From Oscillospiraceae bacterium (GTDB lineage Bacteria > Bacillota > Clostridia > Oscillospirales > Ruminococcaceae): 64,000 nucleotides of DNA. The notes below the pieces were generated by a model that saw only the letters and a list, made by a program, of their open reading frames with translations, ran no database searches and was not told where the DNA came from. Shown here piece after piece: positions 1 to 8,876 of the stretch (position 1 is the first letter of the stretch; every line of letters begins with the position of its first letter). The stretch covers positions 21,725 to 85,724 of the forward strand of contig CAAGBS010000058.1 of NCBI GenBank assembly GCA_900768125.1, given 5' to 3'. The position numbers and the translations under genes were made by a program.

Positions 1-540
1 CGACTGCTTGTGGGTGTGCAGATACTCGATAGGGTCCTCGACAGTGATTATGTGGCAGTTCTTGGAACGATTGATGTGGTCTATCATCGCCGCAAGCGTT
101 GTGGACTTACCGGAACCTGTAGGTCCTGTAACCAGCACCAGTCCGCGCGGCGCCATGGCAAACTCGCCGAGGGTAGCCGGCAGCGACAGGTCGGCAAGGG
201 TCGGGATATCGTTGCGGAGAAGACGGATAGCCACTGCGTGGTAGCCTCTCTGGCGATATACGTTGACTCTGTGACGGAATCCTGCGGTGGACACATACGA
301 GAAGTCGGTGTCCAGTCCCTTGGATATCTGGGACTTATGCTTGATAGATGTTATCTGGTTGATGATGTTTACGATTATCGGCTCGGTGCAGTCTGGATAT
401 CCTGAGAGCTTCCTGATAGAGCCGTGCAGTCTTACCACCGGCGGCAGGCCTGCGGTGAAGTGCAGGTCCGAGCAGCCGAGGTTGCGCGCCTCGTCCAGTA
501 TCCTGTTGATATCCATTATATTGGTGTTCATACCTTCCAC
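1..540 (-). CDS. pilT: PilT-like twitching-motility ATPase (3' end cut by window edge)
   Basis: The first ~180 residues of a PilT-type ATPase that powers type IV pilus retraction. Seen: an N-terminal PAS-like pilus ATPase segment with the sequence DLHFTAGLPP, the Walker A loop GPTGSGKST near residue 138, and ITVEDPIEYLHTHK just before the window edge, which matches the PilT/PilB Asp box start. The rest, including Walker B and the C-terminal AIRNLIRE-type motif, lies outside the window. Start: GTG at 540 has an AAAGGAG site (551-557) 10 nt upstream; an in-frame ATG at 531 has no well-placed site, so GTG is preferred. It lies 139 nt downstream of pilB on the same strand and is probably co-transcribed. 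Confidence 0.9.
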   Translation of the reverse strand, partial: MEGMNTNIMDINRILDEARNLGCSDLHFTAGLPPVVRLHGSIRKLSGYPDCTEPIIVNIINQITSIKHKSQISKGLDTDFSYVSTAGFRHRVNVYRQRGYHAVAIRLLRNDIPTLADLSLPATLGEFAMAPRGLVLVTGPTGSGKSTTLAAMIDHINRSKNCHIITVEDPIEYLHTHKQS

Positions 541-679
541 GTTGATTACGCTCCTTTGTAATTACTATTCCGGCTGGGGGTATAATATTCCGCGCGGGGC
601 TGTCCCGTGCGGTCTGCGCGGCTTTCCGCTGTCCGCATTCCAGACTGCAGGGGCATTCCCGGCGGGTATACGTCCCGTA

Positions 680-2386
680 TCAAACGGTATAAGTTGCCTT
701 TACCAGTTCGTCCATTGTTGTTCTTCCGGCAAGAACCATCTGCGTTACGTTATCGCGCAGCAGCAGCGTGCCGTTCTGGGTAGCCTTTTCGCCGATCTCC
801 TCGGCGGTGGCACCCTTGGAAATGAGTTCCTTTATATCGTTTGACGTAACGATTATCTCATGGATAGCGGTACGTCCGGAATAACCTGTTCCTCTGCACT
901 TCTTGCAGCCGCCCTTGTGCGCCTGGCATATCTGCACGGGCTTATCCTTGCTTACAAGGCGGAGGTCTGCGGGGTCGGAGAGGGTGATAGTTTCCTTGCA
1001 CTCATTGCAGAGCAGCTTTACAAGTCGCTGTGCGATGATACCAACCAGCGAGGAAGCTACCATGTAGGGCGCTACGCCCATGTCCACAAGGCGGACGATG
1101 GTGGATGCAGCGTCGTTGGTATGAAGCGTTGAAAGCACGAAGTGACCGGTGATAGCGGCTCTGATCGCGATATCTGCGGTCTCGCCGTCACGGATCTCAC
1201 CGACCATTATGATATCCGGATCCTGACGGAGGATAGATCTCAGCGCCGCCGCGAATGTCATACCGGCCTTGGCGTTTATCTGGCACTGGTTTACGCCGTC
1301 TATCTTTTTCTCGACAGGGTCTTCTACCGTAACGATGTTTACGTTAGGCTTTGAAAGCTCGCCGAGGGTAGCGTAAAGCGTTGTTGATTTACCGGAACCT
1401 GTAGGGCCGGTAACCAGCATAACGCCGTTCGGGCAGCGGATTATCTGCTTGAACATCTCGTAGTTATACTCGGTCATACCGAGGTCGGTTATCTTTCTGG
1501 TCTTCTCGTCGGCGGTGGAAAGCAGTCGGATAACGCACTTCTCACCGTATACGCAGGGGATAGTCGAAACACGGACGTCAAGGTTTACGCCGTCTATCTT
1601 CATACCGAATCGGCCGTCCAGAGGGATACGCTTCTCGGCGATGTTCATGCCGCCCAGGATCTTGATACGTGTGATGAGTGAGTTATGCAGCGCGATGGAA
1701 ACTTTCATCGCCTCCTGCTCGACAAGCTCGCCGTCTATTCTGAATCGGATACGCGTGCGGGTCTTGAAAGGCTCGATGTGGATATCCGACGCGTTTATTC
1801 TGAACGCGGTCTCGACCATGGTGTTTACCAGTCGGACGATAGGCGCGTTGTCGATACGTTCGCCGGACTGAGTATCCACCTGATTAGCCTGTGCGGCTGC
1901 GGCAGCCTCGTCGTCCAGTTCGTTCATAACCTTGTTAACGGTCTGCTGGGAATAGAATCTGCCGATAGCCTCCTCGATCTGGGTCTTGGTGGATATCTGC
2001 GGGATTATCTCCATGCCGGTCTGTACCTTCAGCTCCTCGAATATGTAGAAGTTGATAGGGTCGTTGGAAGCCACCATAAGGCGGTTGTTGTGCATATCAA
2101 ACGCGATGACCGTCTTTTCGCGCGCCGTCGCCTCGGGGATCTTCATTACTGCGTCCTTGTTGATCTGCACGGAAGCAAGGTCTACGAAAGGCACTTTCAG
2201 CCTGATAGACAGCGCCTGGGCAAGCTGCGTTTCCGATACCAGCCCCATTTCCAGCATGACGTCGCCGAGCATTTTTCCGCCGCTCTGCTTCTGCTTGTCA
2301 AGAGCTTCCTGCAGCTGCTTTTCGTTGATGAATCCGTTCTCCACCAGTATCTGACCGATGGGAAGGTTTCTGATAGGTCCAGCCAT
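680..2386 (-). CDS. pilB: Type IV pilus assembly ATPase PilB (GspE family)
   Basis: A 568-residue cytoplasmic ATPase that drives pilus extension together with PilC. Seen in order: an N-terminal MshEN/GspE-N type region (about 1-150, with LPIGQILVENGFI), Walker A GPTGSGKSTT near 328, Asp box ITVEDPVE, Walker B DPDIIMVGEIRD near 390, and a four-cysteine zinc region between about 456 and 500 (CNEC ... CKKC) typical of PilB/GspE and absent from PilT. Length is normal for the family. The start has an AGAAAGGAAG site about 10 nt upstream. It faces away from the pilD-like gene; its own promoter was not clear in the 166-nt divergent spacer. Confidence 0.95.
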   Translation of the reverse strand: MAGPIRNLPIGQILVENGFINEKQLQEALDKQKQSGGKMLGDVMLEMGLVSETQLAQALSIRLKVPFVDLASVQINKDAVMKIPEATAREKTVIAFDMHNNRLMVASNDPINFYIFEELKVQTGMEIIPQISTKTQIEEAIGRFYSQQTVNKVMNELDDEAAAAAQANQVDTQSGERIDNAPIVRLVNTMVETAFRINASDIHIEPFKTRTRIRFRIDGELVEQEAMKVSIALHNSLITRIKILGGMNIAEKRIPLDGRFGMKIDGVNLDVRVSTIPCVYGEKCVIRLLSTADEKTRKITDLGMTEYNYEMFKQIIRCPNGVMLVTGPTGSGKSTTLYATLGELSKPNVNIVTVEDPVEKKIDGVNQCQINAKAGMTFAAALRSILRQDPDIIMVGEIRDGETADIAIRAAITGHFVLSTLHTNDAASTIVRLVDMGVAPYMVASSLVGIIAQRLVKLLCNECKETITLSDPADLRLVSKDKPVQICQAHKGGCKKCRGTGYSGRTAIHEIIVTSNDIKELISKGATAEEIGEKATQNGTLLLRDNVTQMVLAGRTTMDELVKATYTV

Positions 2387-2492
2387 TATGAATGATCTTC
2401 CTTTCTGGTATTAGCGGACAGACCGCCGTAAAACCGCCCCTGCGGGATTTTATTTAAATAAGGATATGACTGCCGTTATTTTTCAAAACGCC

Positions 2493-2521
2493 TTGCAAAA
2501 ACCAACCGTTTATGATACAAT
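2493..2521 (+). promoter_or_regulatory. Sigma-A promoter for the prepilin peptidase gene
   Basis: TTGCAA (2493-2498), 17-base spacer, TACAAT (2516-2521). It lies 31 bases before the chosen start at 2553 and shows that an in-frame ATG at 2466 cannot be the start. Confidence 0.75.
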
Positions 2522-2552
2522 GAAGTCAGTATTCTTGAAAGGAGTCATGATA

Positions 2553-3608
2553 ATGACAATAACAGCATTAAACATCGTGACCTGGGTATTCGTTTTCCTG
2601 TTCGGCTCCGTGATAGGAAGTTTCCTCAACGTAGTCATCTACCGCACGCCGCTCAAGCAGTCGATAATCACCGAGCCGTCGCACTGCTTCACCTGCGGGA
2701 ACCGCCTGAAGTGGTACGATATGTTCCCCATATTCAGTTGGCTGATCCTCCGCGGAAAATGCCGGTTCTGCGGCGCGAGGATATCTCCCCGCTACATGGT
2801 GATGGAAGCCGTCTGCGCAGTATCCTACCTCGGGGCATACCTCGTTTACGGATTCTCCTGGGAGTTCGCCGTGGCATGTATCCTGTTCGCTGTGCTGATA
2901 GTGCTCAGCGGAATAGATATCGACCACTTCGAGATACCCTACTGGTGCAGCATAACTGTCGGCGTACTTGGTATAGCTTCGTTCTTCATTCCGTGGGGAG
3001 CTTCTCTTTCAGCGCCCTGGCATGAGCGCCTTATCGCCCTCGGCGTTGTCGGAGTTATGTTCTTTATCCTGGTGCTTGTCGGAGGAATGGGCGGAGGAGA
3101 TCTCCAGCTAATGCTCGGAGCATCGCTGCTGCTGGGATTCCGCGTGTTCCCGGGACTGTTCGTAGGCATCGTGCTCGGCGCCATCTACGGAGTCATCAAG
3201 AAGTTCCGCGACAGGAAAGCCGAGACCGAAGTTACCGAAAAGATACGGAAAATAGCTACCGACTGGTATCAGGATCAGCTCGACAAGGACGTCGGCTATG
3301 TCAAGGAAGGCTGCAGCGACGTTATAGTCGGCAGCATTTCCGGCGGCACGACTGATATCGAGTGGGAGTTCCTTGACGAAAACGCCTGGAAGGGACTGCC
3401 GGACAAGTCAGCGCTGAGCCGTGCAGTACGCGAACAGATAACCACCGAGCGTGAGGGCACGTTCCGCATTCGCATAAAGGAAGACCTCATCGAAAAGGTG
3501 AAGTACTCCCGCCGAATGGTATTCGGACCGTTCCTTGCCATCGGTATCGCATATGCGTTCCTGTTCGGAAGCCAGGTCATCAACTGGTACATGAATCTGA
3601 TGTTCTGA
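2553..3608 (+). CDS. Prepilin peptidase (A24 family) with inserted cytosolic domain
   Basis: Cleaves prepilin leader peptides in the membrane; probably also N-methylates. 351 residues. Seen: hydrophobic N-terminus with GSVIGSFLNVVIYR, a four-cysteine zinc loop (CFTC near 43 and CRFC near 69), and the two catalytic aspartate sites GIDIDHFEIPY (about 120) and GMGGGDLQLM (about 180). The last membrane segment is the usual FGPFLAIGIAYAFLFG. Odd: about 100 mostly charged residues (about 217-318) are inserted just before that last segment, where most family members have a short loop. Start ATG 2553 sits 8 nt after GAAAGGAG; the ATG at 2547 is too close to it. Its targets are likely the two prepilin-like proteins at 3662 and 4474. 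Confidence 0.92.
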   Translation: MTITALNIVTWVFVFLFGSVIGSFLNVVIYRTPLKQSIITEPSHCFTCGNRLKWYDMFPIFSWLILRGKCRFCGARISPRYMVMEAVCAVSYLGAYLVYGFSWEFAVACILFAVLIVLSGIDIDHFEIPYWCSITVGVLGIASFFIPWGASLSAPWHERLIALGVVGVMFFILVLVGGMGGGDLQLMLGASLLLGFRVFPGLFVGIVLGAIYGVIKKFRDRKAETEVTEKIRKIATDWYQDQLDKDVGYVKEGCSDVIVGSISGGTTDIEWEFLDENAWKGLPDKSALSRAVREQITTEREGTFRIRIKEDLIEKVKYSRRMVFGPFLAIGIAYAFLFGSQVINWYMNLMF

Positions 3609-3622
3609 CCGTTGATAAACTA

Positions 3623-3660
3623 TTCCGCACCGCACATTTAAGGCGGTGCGGAATTTTTTT
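3623..3660 (+). terminator. Intrinsic terminator of the prepilin peptidase gene
   Basis: A perfect 11-bp stem (3623-3633 with 3643-3653), 9-base loop, then eight T. It lies between two convergent genes and may also block leftward readthrough, though that side lacks a T run. Confidence 0.9.
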
Positions 3661-3661
3661 A

Positions 3662-4462
3662 TTAAGGAATGACTGCAAGCGTGCGGCGGACATAGTAGAT
3701 ATAGATATCCCTGCTGCCGTCAGTCATCGAGCCGAAATCAAGAAGCGCAGCCGGCGCGGAGGTAACGTTGTATTCCGTTGCCTTTGCACCGTGAGCCAGC
3801 ATTCCCTTGATCTGCCTCAGTTCGAAAACTCCGTCGCCGTGGTAAACCATATTCCTGCGGTCTTCGTCCTTGTATGCGGCGATAGTTACCTGCAGCGCGT
3901 CGTTGCGCAGCGGTGTGGAGCCTTCAACTGTGGGATAGTCACCGTTTTCGGGCTGAACTATCTCGAAAGTCATGTACAGGTCGTTGTAGAAGCAGTCGCT
4001 GAACACTTTCTTTGCTTTATCCGGATTCAGATTGCCGTTCGACTGGTCTACGTCTTCCTCGTACAGATAATACCTCTTGGTGGCGTCATCATATTTAAGG
4101 CTGAGACATCTCAGATAGTAAGTATTGTTGCCACCGCCGTTCTTGCTGGTGCAGTAAGCGTTCATCGACTGTATTCTCGCCTTGTATTCAGTGCTGGACT
4201 GAATATCGGTATAGTTTGTGTTGGAGAACACCGCCACCTGGCTGGAGTAACGTATGGTGCGGGTGATGTAGTTATTCAGGCACACCGCTACGTTCTCAGC
4301 GGTCAGGTCTGTCTGCGTGTCGTTGAAACTCCGCACAATAGGTGTGATGAACAGCATCATGCCGCCCAGCAGGATAGCCAGCAGAGCGATCGAAACGACC
4401 ATCTCCACCAGCGTGAATCCGCTTGAACCGCGCTTCTTAAGGAGCTTGATAATTGATCTCAT
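3662..4462 (-). CDS. Type IV prepilin-like protein (minor pilin type)
   Basis: 266-residue secreted pilin-like protein, probably a minor pilin or pseudopilin. Seen: a short basic leader ending SSG, followed by FTLVEM and a hydrophobic helix (SIALLAILLGGMMLFI), the classic class III signal with the conserved Glu at position +5. The rest is a hydrophilic globular domain that I cannot assign to a family. Start: ATG 4462 has AGGGGA 6 nt upstream; an in-frame GTG at 4477 overlaps the upstream stop and lacks such a site. It is the last gene of the leftward pilus operon, 11 nt after the previous gene. It is longer than typical major pilins (about 130-170 residues). Confidence 0.85.
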   Translation of the reverse strand: MRSIIKLLKKRGSSGFTLVEMVVSIALLAILLGGMMLFITPIVRSFNDTQTDLTAENVAVCLNNYITRTIRYSSQVAVFSNTNYTDIQSSTEYKARIQSMNAYCTSKNGGGNNTYYLRCLSLKYDDATKRYYLYEEDVDQSNGNLNPDKAKKVFSDCFYNDLYMTFEIVQPENGDYPTVEGSTPLRNDALQVTIAAYKDEDRRNMVYHGDGVFELRQIKGMLAHGAKATEYNVTSAPAALLDFGSMTDGSRDIYIYYVRRTLAVIP

Positions 4463-4473
4463 ATTCAGTCCCC

Positions 4474-5505
4474 TCACGCCTCAGAAGTTGCTTCGCTGGT
4501 ACTTGTAGGAGTCTCTGGTTCGGTTTCATCCTTGGGGAATGCGCCAAAGATGTTGGGGTGCGTGATTGTGCCTTCTTCGTCTACGTTTCCGTCTTCGTCC
4601 TTGACAGTCTCGCGATAGGGCTTGAATGTGTAGACATCGCCGGTTTTTGTGGAAGTCCCATCTGTTTCGCTGAAGCCGAATATCTTGTTGAGGTCGCTTG
4701 TGTCAATAGGAGAACTGAGCGTTACCCAGAACTTCTTGTAGGACGAACTGCCAAATATCGAAGGCTTGCCGTCCTTGGCGTCTGACATTCTGCTTCCTAT
4801 GCAGATAGCGTTTGACGTTCCCGAGCTGTTGGACACGTTTGCCAGGCTCATTCCCTTGTTATATCCATCAGCCTTATTGACAGGTTTGTTGGATATAGAA
4901 TCAACATATCCATAATCAACGATGGTATAGGGGAATTTCATCTTTAACTGAGCATGATATTCATACTGGGAGCCGACCAGGGTAGAAGATATGGGCAGAA
5001 CTTCAAAAATGTATCTGTAACCTCCCTCGACTGCGCCAAGGTCTGTCGCCTTCATGTTTATCTCTTCGATGCCGCTGGTGCCGTAGATACGGGAATCCAG
5101 TCTTTCGGTTACGCTTCCGGTTCCGCCGGAATCATCCTTGCTGCTGCTCGGCTTGTAATTAAGATGACCGATGTAGTAGTCAAGCTCTACCTGATTGTCG
5201 TCTTCGGGCTTGTTGGGATTGCCCGTGGAATAATCAATGCTGACCTTTCCGCCGCCGGTCGAGCTGAAATCCAGGTCAATGGTGCCATCGGTGGTCTTGT
5301 CTTTGTATTCCATGTCCTGAGTGTTGAGATAGTACTTTGATTTCTGCTCTGCTATCTCGTCCTCAATGACGATGTTCTGCTGCTTTGTCCTCATCGTTGC
5401 ATTGAGGATAGTTGCAACCATTGCCGCCATGATCGAGAAAATTACGAACGCGACCATGACTTCAACGATAGTGAAACCCCGTCGGGATAAGATTTTTTTC
5501 ATCAT
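4474..5505 (-). CDS. Large type IV prepilin-like protein
   Basis: 343 residues. Seen: the leader MMKKILSRRG, then FTIVEVMVAFVIFSIMAAMV, a type IV prepilin cleavage site with Glu at +5 and a hydrophobic helix. The long extracellular part is rich in Gly, Ser and Asp, and the C-terminus is a Pro/Thr/Ser/Glu tail (EPETPTSTSEATSEA). GGGAGGAG precedes the start by about 7 nt. It sits between the large anchored protein and the shorter prepilin. Either it is an oversized minor pilin or a pilin carrying a binding domain; no domain was recognised in the passenger region. Confidence 0.82.
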   Translation of the reverse strand: MMKKILSRRGFTIVEVMVAFVIFSIMAAMVATILNATMRTKQQNIVIEDEIAEQKSKYYLNTQDMEYKDKTTDGTIDLDFSSTGGGKVSIDYSTGNPNKPEDDNQVELDYYIGHLNYKPSSSKDDSGGTGSVTERLDSRIYGTSGIEEINMKATDLGAVEGGYRYIFEVLPISSTLVGSQYEYHAQLKMKFPYTIVDYGYVDSISNKPVNKADGYNKGMSLANVSNSSGTSNAICIGSRMSDAKDGKPSIFGSSSYKKFWVTLSSPIDTSDLNKIFGFSETDGTSTKTGDVYTFKPYRETVKDEDGNVDEEGTITHPNIFGAFPKDETEPETPTSTSEATSEA

Positions 5506-5526
5506 ATTCTCACTCCTCCCTCAGGA

Positions 5527-7803
5527 TCAATAACCGTGAACTCGCCATGTTCTGCTTCCGCTCGGAGTAAGGCTTTCCAGATTTTCTCCGCTTATCTGCG
5601 AAATGGAGCGCTCCGGCTGCGCAAAGATATACTCATATGAACCGCTCAGCGCCATATCCGATACTACGATACCGCCGACCGTTTTCAGACCGCCGCCGGA
5701 ACCGATAGAGATGTAGCTCATATACGGTGCATACACATATCCGAAGTAAACATTCTCCATGATGCTTGTGTTGTCCGCTTTCTTACAGCCGAACTGGATA
5801 TCTGCATTTTCAAGAACTGATATAACAAAGATATTTACAGTAGGATAGTAGCACTCTGTCGAATAACCGCTGGTTCCGTTGAGAGTCGGGCCGAAATAGC
5901 TGTCGTAATAATCGCCGATCTCGGAACGCGCTCTTGCGCCTGCGGTGGTCGCGAAGAAGTCATCGACCTTGTTTTTCAGTATTCTGCCCTCGCAAAGAGT
6001 GTCTCTCTGACCATCTTCCACCTTCTTGACGTTGTATTCCTCATAGGAACCGCCGTGGGATTCGCAGGTGTAATAGTCGCTGCCGTCTATCTTCTTGTAC
6101 TTGCAGGTGCCGTCAGCCTGTTCAAGGATAAGCCCATTGTTGTGGATAACGCTGCTGGAGTTAGGGCTGAGCGAGCCGTTTCTGCTGAAGTAAACAGCGC
6201 CGCTGTCCGTAGTTTCGATAGAACCGCCCGCCATCATGAACCATGACAGGTCGCCGAAGAACTCCTGGTCGGAAGCCTGATAGGTTATTCCATCAGGAAC
6301 GTCTATGACAAGCGTGCCGCGTCCTACGGTGAGCACTGTTATGGTCTTACCGCCTGACGGGGAAGCCTCAGGGTACCACATGAACGTGTTGCTTACGCCA
6401 ACGCTGTCGCAGTTCGGTGAAACTGACAGCGTGCGGACGCCCTTAGGATCGTCGCCGGTGTCGATGATAACGGTGAGATTAGCGGTAGCGCCGGTGCCGT
6501 CATAGCTGTCTCTTACCTTACCGATAACGCAGTCTTCGCCGATGTAGTGAACATATTTGCCGACAACGCCCTCTCCCGCCGAATCATAACTCTGGAAGAT
6601 GATATCCTCTGTCGGAAGTCCGGAGGTCTCAGCCTGCCACTTCGGGAATACGGAGCCGCCTATGCGCGCGTCGATATCCTCGCCTATCTTTGCATAATCA
6701 TCTGCCCACGAGCCCTTGTTTTCGCCGGGGTTAAAGCGCACCTCGGTGCCGGGTTCTGCGGTGATGTTGCCATTTACATACATATCACTTGCAGAACTCC
6801 ACCAGTCCTTGCCGCCATCTCCCCACGGGTTCTTCTCGTACATGAAGATGATGTCCTTGCCGACGCAGAGTTTACCGTCAAACTTCATATAGCCCTTGAT
6901 GTAGAGATTGCCCATTACATAGACGTCGGTATACGCCGGGAATGTACGGTTGCCCTCCAGCACAAGGTCGCCGCCGACCATTATTCTTCCGTGCTCGGAA
7001 GAAGTACCGCTCAGGTCTAAAGTGCTCATTGTGCAGGAGTTTCCTATCGTCAGAGTGTTTCCGAACACCCATGTAAGCGGTTTGTCAGCCGCTTTAAGAG
7101 TAGTCTGGTCGTTGAACAGAGCCGCGCCGGCGCACACGATATCCATGTTGAGAATGATATCGCCATCGCCGCCGAACGTACCCGCAAATCTGTCCTTGGA
7201 GAATACGGTATACTCGTTATCGCAGTAAAGTGTAGAATCTGTGGTAACTGAAGATATCCATACATTGTTCGGAAGATACCCGGTGTTTGTAAAGAAGCGG
7301 TCGATGACTTCCATCTGAGTAGGCTCACCAGGGGTGGAGCGAATGAACATATGGGTAGTCTCGATTATGCCGTTGTTCTTTACTGTTACCGCAATGTCGT
7401 AAACCTGGCAGGTGCTTCCGGAAACTGTCTCGTCGTTTATTCTGGTGATGTCAACATCATAAGCGCCGATGTTCGAATCCTCCTTGGTTCCAGTGGGGGA
7501 AAGCGAGATAAAGTCATTGCCGTTGGTCGAGATGGACTCGCCGACCTTCAGTGAATTTATCTTTGTCATTGTAGACGTTTTTGAATTGCTGGAATTTGAA
7601 ATGTACGCGGTGATGATGTCAGACACAGATGTAGATGTGACATAAGCCTGCTCCTGGTCAAAGGTAGCAAACTGCACCTGCCCCGATGTTACCACGGACA
7701 TGTACATCGCCGTGACCAGCACTATCAGAGCCGCCATCGTACTGACGACCATGAACAGTGCGCTGCCGCACGGTGATAAATACTTTCTCAATGCGTGTTT
7801 CAT
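5527..7803 (-). CDS. Large pilus-operon surface protein, PilX-like N-terminus, beta-repeat body
   Basis: 758 residues, not confidently assigned. Seen: a short basic N-terminus with CGSALFMVVSTMAALIV, a single hydrophobic helix at about 14-40 resembling the PilX N-terminal segment (Gly-x-Ala-Leu then hydrophobic) but lacking the Glu +5 of true prepilins. The outside portion (about 230-350) has repeated short strands such as GDLVLEG, VYVMGNLYIKG and KLCVGKDIIF, a pattern like bactofilin or right-handed beta-helix proteins. Several cysteines occur in the last third (CKYKK, CESH, CEGR, CYYP, CKKAD), perhaps forming disulfides. It lies between pilO and the prepilins, 22 nt before the large prepilin, so an assembly, tip or adhesin role is likely by context only. 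Confidence 0.6.
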   Translation of the reverse strand: MKHALRKYLSPCGSALFMVVSTMAALIVLVTAMYMSVVTSGQVQFATFDQEQAYVTSTSVSDIITAYISNSSNSKTSTMTKINSLKVGESISTNGNDFISLSPTGTKEDSNIGAYDVDITRINDETVSGSTCQVYDIAVTVKNNGIIETTHMFIRSTPGEPTQMEVIDRFFTNTGYLPNNVWISSVTTDSTLYCDNEYTVFSKDRFAGTFGGDGDIILNMDIVCAGAALFNDQTTLKAADKPLTWVFGNTLTIGNSCTMSTLDLSGTSSEHGRIMVGGDLVLEGNRTFPAYTDVYVMGNLYIKGYMKFDGKLCVGKDIIFMYEKNPWGDGGKDWWSSASDMYVNGNITAEPGTEVRFNPGENKGSWADDYAKIGEDIDARIGGSVFPKWQAETSGLPTEDIIFQSYDSAGEGVVGKYVHYIGEDCVIGKVRDSYDGTGATANLTVIIDTGDDPKGVRTLSVSPNCDSVGVSNTFMWYPEASPSGGKTITVLTVGRGTLVIDVPDGITYQASDQEFFGDLSWFMMAGGSIETTDSGAVYFSRNGSLSPNSSSVIHNNGLILEQADGTCKYKKIDGSDYYTCESHGGSYEEYNVKKVEDGQRDTLCEGRILKNKVDDFFATTAGARARSEIGDYYDSYFGPTLNGTSGYSTECYYPTVNIFVISVLENADIQFGCKKADNTSIMENVYFGYVYAPYMSYISIGSGGGLKTVGGIVVSDMALSGSYEYIFAQPERSISQISGENLESLTPSGSRTWRVHGY

Positions 7804-7886
7804 TTTTGATTACCTCCAATGCATTTCACGCAGTGCCATCCTGCGCCGCCGGTATTCACATGCGGTGCGGCGCAAGGAACCAGTTC

Positions 7887-7892
7887 ATTATA
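7887..7892 (-). promoter_or_regulatory. Possible internal -10 element before the large surface-protein gene
   Basis: TATAAT on the minus strand in the 116-nt gap between pilO and the surface-protein gene. No convincing -35 is visible (TAACGT at 17 bases). A GC-rich hairpin (TGCGCCGC / GCGGCGCA) lies just downstream. Could allow separate expression of the three distal genes. Confidence 0.3.
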
Positions 7893-7919
7893 GTACCCTT
7901 ACTCAGGGGACGTTACAGA

Positions 7920-8876
7920 TCACTGTGCATTCTGAGCGGAAAGCTGCTCTGTCGGGTCAGCCATTCTCTCGATGCTGTACATAACGATGGTAACAGTCAC
8001 CCGGCGGGTGTTCTGCTCAAATGTGGTGACGTCCTCGTTATCCTTGTTGTTATTGGTGTTATCAGCGTTTTCGGTGTTGTTGTCAGCTGTGGTGTTCTTG
8101 TCGTCGGTGCCTGATACCTTCTTGCCGGTATCCTTTGCAAGCTGCTTGTTGCCGTCGTTGAGCGCCTTTGTGGTGAGGTCGGCAACATATTCGGCGTACT
8201 TTGCTTCAACTTCGGAATCGGTGAACGTGAAGCCATTGGACAGGCGCATTGCCTTTCTCATCGTCTTTCCGTCTTCCTGCTTGTTGTAGTCGTTGATGGC
8301 GTCGATGAACTTGAGCATGTCTTCATCGGTGAGTACGGTCGCGGTGAAGCTTACCTCGATGGAGCCGACTGTCTGCGCAGTTGAGAGCGCCGCCTGCATG
8401 ATCTGAGTCCTGTTCTGCTCCGCAAGATCTTCCTCGGACATCTCTCTGCCCTGTGTAGCGTAGGTCTTGATGTCGTATGTCACCTCAGGCTCGGTCGCAA
8501 AGCTTACGCCCAGGGTGGATACGGACGGTTCGCTGATCTGCAGGGAATCAACGGCAACCTTTATGCCGCTGTCGCTGCAATACTGAAGGAACTCCCTGAT
8601 CTCGTTATCGGCCTGATATGGCTTCATTTCCTGGAAGAACATATCAGCGATATCGCGGCCTTCATCGTAGGCTTTCTTAACGTCTTCGCCGAGCTGATCC
8701 TTTGTGGCGGCGCGGTCGATGGTTTCCTGCAGCTCAGTCTGCTTGTTGATAAGCGCTGCGGAAGATGTTCCTATTGCCTCGAACTTCGGGACGATAAAGA
8801 GGAATATGCCAAGTCCAAGTATGATTATTACAGCGATCACTAAAACCGCTATTCTTTCCTGCTTGCTGAGTTTCAT
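7920..8876 (-). CDS. pilO: PilO-like pilus inner-membrane protein
   Basis: 318 residues. Seen: one N-terminal membrane helix (about 9-29, VLVIAVIIILGLGIFLF), then a coiled-coil-like stretch (LINKQTELQETIDRA) and a globular region with the strand order expected of PilO. An Asn/Asp/Thr-rich low-complexity insert (about 250-285) precedes a final strand (VTVTIVMYSIERM). PilO pairs with PilN to link the cytoplasmic PilM ring to the pilus machine. The gene overlaps the upstream pilMN stop as TAATG. Sequence identity with characterised PilO proteins is probably low; the call rests on topology, size and position. Confidence 0.72.
   Translation of the reverse strand: MKLSKQERIAVLVIAVIIILGLGIFLFIVPKFEAIGTSSAALINKQTELQETIDRAATKDQLGEDVKKAYDEGRDIADMFFQEMKPYQADNEIREFLQYCSDSGIKVAVDSLQISEPSVSTLGVSFATEPEVTYDIKTYATQGREMSEEDLAEQNRTQIMQAALSTAQTVGSIEVSFTATVLTDEDMLKFIDAINDYNKQEDGKTMRKAMRLSNGFTFTDSEVEAKYAEYVADLTTKALNDGNKQLAKDTGKKVSGTDDKNTTADNNTENADNTNNNKDNEDVTTFEQNTRRVTVTIVMYSIERMADPTEQLSAQNAQ

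Noticed and set aside
287..844. 185-codon rightward frame across pilT and the pilB end
   Set aside because: Overlaps two clear pilus ATPase genes and has no ribosome site.
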